From positions 1 to 22,649 of the forward strand of contig CAUABY010000006.1 of NCBI GenBank assembly GCA_958427375.1: a stretch of DNA of 22,649 nucleotides, read 5' to 3'. The notes beneath the pieces were generated by a model. The model searched no databases and had not been told where the DNA came from. It worked only from the letters and a program-made list of their open reading frames with translations. Below are positions 19,479 to 22,649 of this stretch, one piece after another. How positions within the stretch are numbered: the stretch's first letter is position 1; every line of letters starts with the position of its first letter. The position numbers and the translations under genes are program-made. The stretch comes from an uncultured Eubacteriales bacterium (GTDB taxonomy: Bacteria; Bacillota; Clostridia; Oscillospirales; Oscillospiraceae).

Positions 19479-21242
19479 GTGGCATTTCCTGAGAGCTTTA
19501 TAACGGAGCTTGCGGAGAGAAACGACATAGCGGAGGTTGTCTCCGGCTATGTGCGCTTGAGCCGTAAAAGCGGCTCCAATCTCTTCGGCCTGTGCCCATT
19601 TCACAGTGAAAAGACCCCGTCGTTCTCTGTCTCGCCGGACAAGCAGATTTATCACTGCTTCGGCTGCGGCAAGGGCGGCGGAGTTATAAACTTCATAATG
19701 GAGATTGAAAATCTCAGCTTCCCGGAGGCGGTGGAGTTTCTGGCCAAGCGCGCGGGCATGGAGCTGCCCGAACAGGCCGACGATCAGGAGAGCAGGCAGC
19801 GCGCGCGCATGCTCGCCCTCAACCGGGACGCGGCGCGCTACTTCCACGCCCAGCTATCACAGCCGGGCGGCCAGGCGGCGCGCGATTACATACAGCGGCG
19901 GCAGATAAGCCCCCGCATGGTAACGGTTTTCGGCCTCGGCTCCGCGCCGGACGGCTGGTCAGGCCTCCTGGACGCGATGCACGACAAGGGCTACACGGAC
20001 TATGAGCTTTTCAGCGCGGGGCTTGTGCGCCGCGGCAAGAATGGCGGGTACTATGACACTTTCCGCAACCGGCTCATGTTCCCGGTCATTGATGTGCGCG
20101 GCAATGTCATCGGCTTTTCCGGGCGAATTCTCGGCGACGGCGAGCCGAAGTATATGAACAGCCCCGAAACGCGCGTATTCAACAAAAGCCGCAACCTTTT
20201 CGCGCTTAATCTGGCTAAAAAATCAAAAAACGGATATATAATTCTATCAGAGGGAAATATAGACGTGGTGAGCCTGCATCAGGCAGGCTTCGACTCGGCG
20301 GTCGCCTCGCTCGGCACCTCGCTCACACCGGAGCAGGCGCGCATGATTTCGCGCTACACCAACGAGGTTATCATCGCCTATGACAACGACGGCGCGGGCA
20401 TAAAGGCCGCCCAGCGCGCCATCGGCATACTGGAAAAGCTGGATTTGAAGGTGAAAGTACTGCGCCTGAACGGGGCGAAGGATCCGGACGAGTTTATAAA
20501 GCTCAAGGGTGCGGACGCTTTCAGAAACCTTATAACCGGCGCGGAGAATCAGGTGGACTACCGGCTTCGCGCGGTGACGGATAAGTATGATTTGAGCGTG
20601 GACGAGCAGAAGGTGGACTTTCTGCGCGAGGCGAGTGAGCTTGTGGCGCGGCTCCCCGGCTCCGTTGAGCGGCAGGTGTACGCGATGCGCGTGGCATCCA
20701 TGGCGGGCGTGGCCGCGGAGGTGGTCACAACCGAGGTGGAGCGGCGGCGCAAAAAGCTCCTGCGCGACGGCCGCCGGACGGCCGAGCGCGAGCAGCGCCG
20801 CCCGGAGCGGCAGAGCCAGCCTGCCGAGAAAGCGTTCAGGTATGAAAACCCGGCCTCAGCCGTGGCGGAAGAGGGTGTTATCCGCCTTCTCTACCTTGAG
20901 CCGGAGCTTATAAATACGCCCCTGCCTGAGAGCGGGAGCTTTTCGTCTCCCGTGCTCGCGCATATATATAATGAGCTCTGCACGCAGCTGCACGCGGGGC
21001 AGAAGGTCAGCACAACGACGCTCAGCGCGGTGCTGTCACCGGAGGAGATAAGCCTGCTCGTGCAGATAATACAAAAGCCGGAGATTCTTGCCAAGGCCCG
21101 GCAGAGCATGAGAGATTATACTGAGCGCATAAACCAGGAGCGCGCGCGGCGCGGCGGCAAGCCGGACTTCGCGGCTATCGCAAGGCAGAAGCAGAACACA
21201 GCGTATGACACGGAAAGAAAAAGAAAGGGATATGAGGGCTGA
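19479..21242 (+). CDS. dnaG: DNA primase
   Basis: A 587-residue primase that makes RNA primers at the replication fork. The N-terminal CHC2 zinc finger has Cys39, His42, Cys60 and Cys63 (CPFH...CFGC). The catalytic core contains the RNA-polymerase-like domain with FRNRLMFPVID and GFSGRILGDGEPKYMNSPET. The TOPRIM fold has SEGNIDVVSLHQAGF (glutamate near 256) and AYDNDGAG (near 300). A C-terminal helicase-binding region follows. The start codon is GTG, with AAAGGAGGG 6 bases upstream. It lies between dgt and rpoD, the classic macromolecular-synthesis order. Confidence 0.98.
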   Translation: MAFPESFITELAERNDIAEVVSGYVRLSRKSGSNLFGLCPFHSEKTPSFSVSPDKQIYHCFGCGKGGGVINFIMEIENLSFPEAVEFLAKRAGMELPEQADDQESRQRARMLALNRDAARYFHAQLSQPGGQAARDYIQRRQISPRMVTVFGLGSAPDGWSGLLDAMHDKGYTDYELFSAGLVRRGKNGGYYDTFRNRLMFPVIDVRGNVIGFSGRILGDGEPKYMNSPETRVFNKSRNLFALNLAKKSKNGYIILSEGNIDVVSLHQAGFDSAVASLGTSLTPEQARMISRYTNEVIIAYDNDGAGIKAAQRAIGILEKLDLKVKVLRLNGAKDPDEFIKLKGADAFRNLITGAENQVDYRLRAVTDKYDLSVDEQKVDFLREASELVARLPGSVERQVYAMRVASMAGVAAEVVTTEVERRRKKLLRDGRRTAEREQRRPERQSQPAEKAFRYENPASAVAEEGVIRLLYLEPELINTPLPESGSFSSPVLAHIYNELCTQLHAGQKVSTTTLSAVLSPEEISLLVQIIQKPEILAKARQSMRDYTERINQERARRGGKPDFAAIARQKQNTAYDTERKRKGYEG

Positions 21243-21245
21243 ACT

Positions 21246-22520
21246 ATGTCAGACGAAATGAGATTTAATGAAGAAGAGCTTGAGAGCATGGCGGACAAGA
21301 TTTTGGAGCAGGCCTCCGTTGCGGAGCTGAGCGGACATCAGGAGCTGGAGATACCCAAGCCCAGGAAGAAAGCCGCAAAGAAGAAAGAGGCTGAGCCTGC
21401 CGACGTGGGTAAGAGCGTGGAAGAGCGCTTGGCTGAGCTTTTGGAGCGGGGCAAGAAAAAGGGCAGCCTTACTGCAAAAGAGCTTGAGTGCATAGGTGAG
21501 ATGAACCTTGACAGCGAGGCCGAGGAGAAGTTTTACGACATGCTTGAGGCAAACGGCGTGGATATAGATGTCGGTTCCGCTGACGTTCTGCCCCCGATTG
21601 ACGATGTTCTGCCCGACAATGAGGACCTGGACAGCATAGAGGAAGTGACCGAGGAGGAGATCAGCAGTACCGACGCGCTGATGGACACTTTCTCCACCGA
21701 TGATCCTGTGCGCATGTATCTCAAGGAGATAGGCAAGGTGCCGCTGCTGACCCCGGAGGAGGAAATTGACCTCGCCATCAAGATGGCAAACGGCGACGAG
21801 GACGCAAAGCACCGCATGACCGAGGCAAACCTCCGTCTCGTCGTGTCAATTGCCAAGCGCTATGTCGGCCGCGGCATGCAGTTCCTTGACCTTATTCAGG
21901 AGGGCAATCTCGGCCTTATAAAGGCGGTTGAGAAGTTCGACTACACCAAGGGCTACAAGTTCTCCACCTATGCCACGTGGTGGATACGTCAGGCCATCAC
22001 CCGCGCCATCGCGGATCAGGCGCGCACGATACGCATACCCGTACACATGGTGGAGACTATCAACAAGACCATCCGCGTCTCCCGTCAGCTTCTTCAGGAG
22101 CTGGGGCATGACCCAAGCGCCGAGGAGATAGCCAGAGAAATGGATATGCCGGTTGAAAAAGTGCGCGACATACTCAAGATAGCGCAGGAGCCGGTCTCCC
22201 TTGAAACGCCCATCGGCGAAGAGGAGGACTCGCATCTGGGTGACTTCATCCCCGACGAGGACGCGTCCGAGCCGTCGGAGGCCGCGTCTTTCTCCCTGCT
22301 GCGCGAGCAGCTTGAAGAGGTGCTTGACACCCTCGCCCCGCGTGAGAAGAAGGTGCTGGAGCTTCGCTTCGGCATTGTTGACGGCCGCACCCGCACGCTT
22401 GAGGAGGTCGGCAAGGAATTCAACGTGACGCGTGAGCGCATCCGCCAGATTGAAGCCAAGGCGCTGAGAAAACTGCGCCATCCCAGCCGCTCCAAGAAAC
22501 TGAGAGACTTTTTGAATTGA
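21246..22520 (+). CDS. rpoD: Primary RNA polymerase sigma factor (sigma-70/SigA)
   Basis: A 424-residue housekeeping sigma factor. It has a Lys/Ala-rich N-terminal lead (PRKKAAKKKEAEP, about 36-50), region 1.1, and region 1.2 with DPVRMYLKEIGKVPLL. Region 2, with GNLGLIKAVEKFDYTKGYKF and STYATWWIRQAI, recognises and melts the -10 box. Region 3 contains RIPVHMVETINK. Region 4 has VTRERIRQIEAKALRKLRHP, the -35-binding helix. It starts 3 bases after the dnaG stop with GAGGG upstream, so it is coupled. Consensus-like TTGACA/TATAAT promoters elsewhere in the window fit its specificity. Confidence 0.98.
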   Translation: MSDEMRFNEEELESMADKILEQASVAELSGHQELEIPKPRKKAAKKKEAEPADVGKSVEERLAELLERGKKKGSLTAKELECIGEMNLDSEAEEKFYDMLEANGVDIDVGSADVLPPIDDVLPDNEDLDSIEEVTEEEISSTDALMDTFSTDDPVRMYLKEIGKVPLLTPEEEIDLAIKMANGDEDAKHRMTEANLRLVVSIAKRYVGRGMQFLDLIQEGNLGLIKAVEKFDYTKGYKFSTYATWWIRQAITRAIADQARTIRIPVHMVETINKTIRVSRQLLQELGHDPSAEEIAREMDMPVEKVRDILKIAQEPVSLETPIGEEEDSHLGDFIPDEDASEPSEAASFSLLREQLEEVLDTLAPREKKVLELRFGIVDGRTRTLEEVGKEFNVTRERIRQIEAKALRKLRHPSRSKKLRDFLN

Positions 22521-22534
22521 TTAATAAAAATAAT

Positions 22535-22570
22535 AAGCGCCGCCGGAAGTTTTGGCTTCCGGCGGCGCTT
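22535..22570. terminator. Very stable hairpin after rpoD
   Basis: AAGCGCCGCCGGAAG (22535-22549) pairs perfectly over 15 bp with CTTCCGGCGGCGCTT (22556-22570) around TTTTGG. No T-run follows on the plus strand (GAGACTG), so it is atypical as a plus-strand terminator. On the minus strand T-rich sequence follows, so it may serve a leftward gene outside the window. The last 79 bases hold no supported gene. Confidence 0.6.
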
Positions 22571-22649
22571 GAGACTGTAAAGAACTATGCTGCGATGCAA
22601 AGAAAACAGAGCAGCAGGGGAGCTTGAGGGGTAGCGAAGCGGCGGCGCG

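Overview
The window looks like a chromosomal segment of a high-G+C Firmicute, most likely a gut clostridium of the Oscillospiraceae type. Supporting this are strong AGGAGG-type ribosome sites, a YlmC/YmxH-type sporulation protein, a Noc-like ParB paralogue, a yqhT-efp-like gene pair, the order dGTPase-dnaG-rpoD, and a 208-bp palindromic repeat of a kind I recall from such genomes. The organism assignment is inference. The first ~480 bases are much richer in A+T than the rest and look like the edge of a recently acquired segment.

Layout. 1-261 (minus): 5' end of an unfinished gene, with a clean promoter carrying two 14-bp direct repeats, then a bidirectional terminator (398-435). 588-5618 (minus): a gene string read right to left: inositol-monophosphatase-family enzyme, biotin-protein ligase, OmpR-type response regulator, ABC ATPase, ABC permease and sensor kinase. 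The last four form a peptide-sensing or immunity-type module. Its permease is broken by an in-frame TAA, and a promoter with three CTTGAC repeats spaced 12 bp lies before the ATPase. 5746-6002: terminator and MITE-like repeat. 6018-7721 (minus): D-Ala-D-Ala carboxypeptidase with an unusual acidic tail.

7965-12383 (plus): a second two-component system overlapping an Xaa-Pro peptidase gene, then efp and an acidic zinc-ribbon protein. 12398-13267 (minus) is an AraC-type regulator, divergent from a dicarboxylate/amino acid:cation symporter (13388-14650) whose promoter contains a perfect 18-bp palindrome.

14704-15892 is the most unusual part. A Noc/ParB-like gene sits between two ungapped 144-bp direct repeats (126/144 identical) that fold into two hairpins and may encode small RNAs on the minus strand. 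Next come a PRC-barrel sporulation-type protein behind a hairpin and promoter, hflX (apparently starting at AUA), a YigZ-family protein, a dGTPase, DNA primase and the primary sigma factor, closed by a strong hairpin at 22535-22570.

Most genes are ordinary housekeeping genes. No complete new defence or metabolic system is visible. The best leads are the repeats around the Noc-like gene, the putative regulator sites, the interrupted permease and the hflX start.
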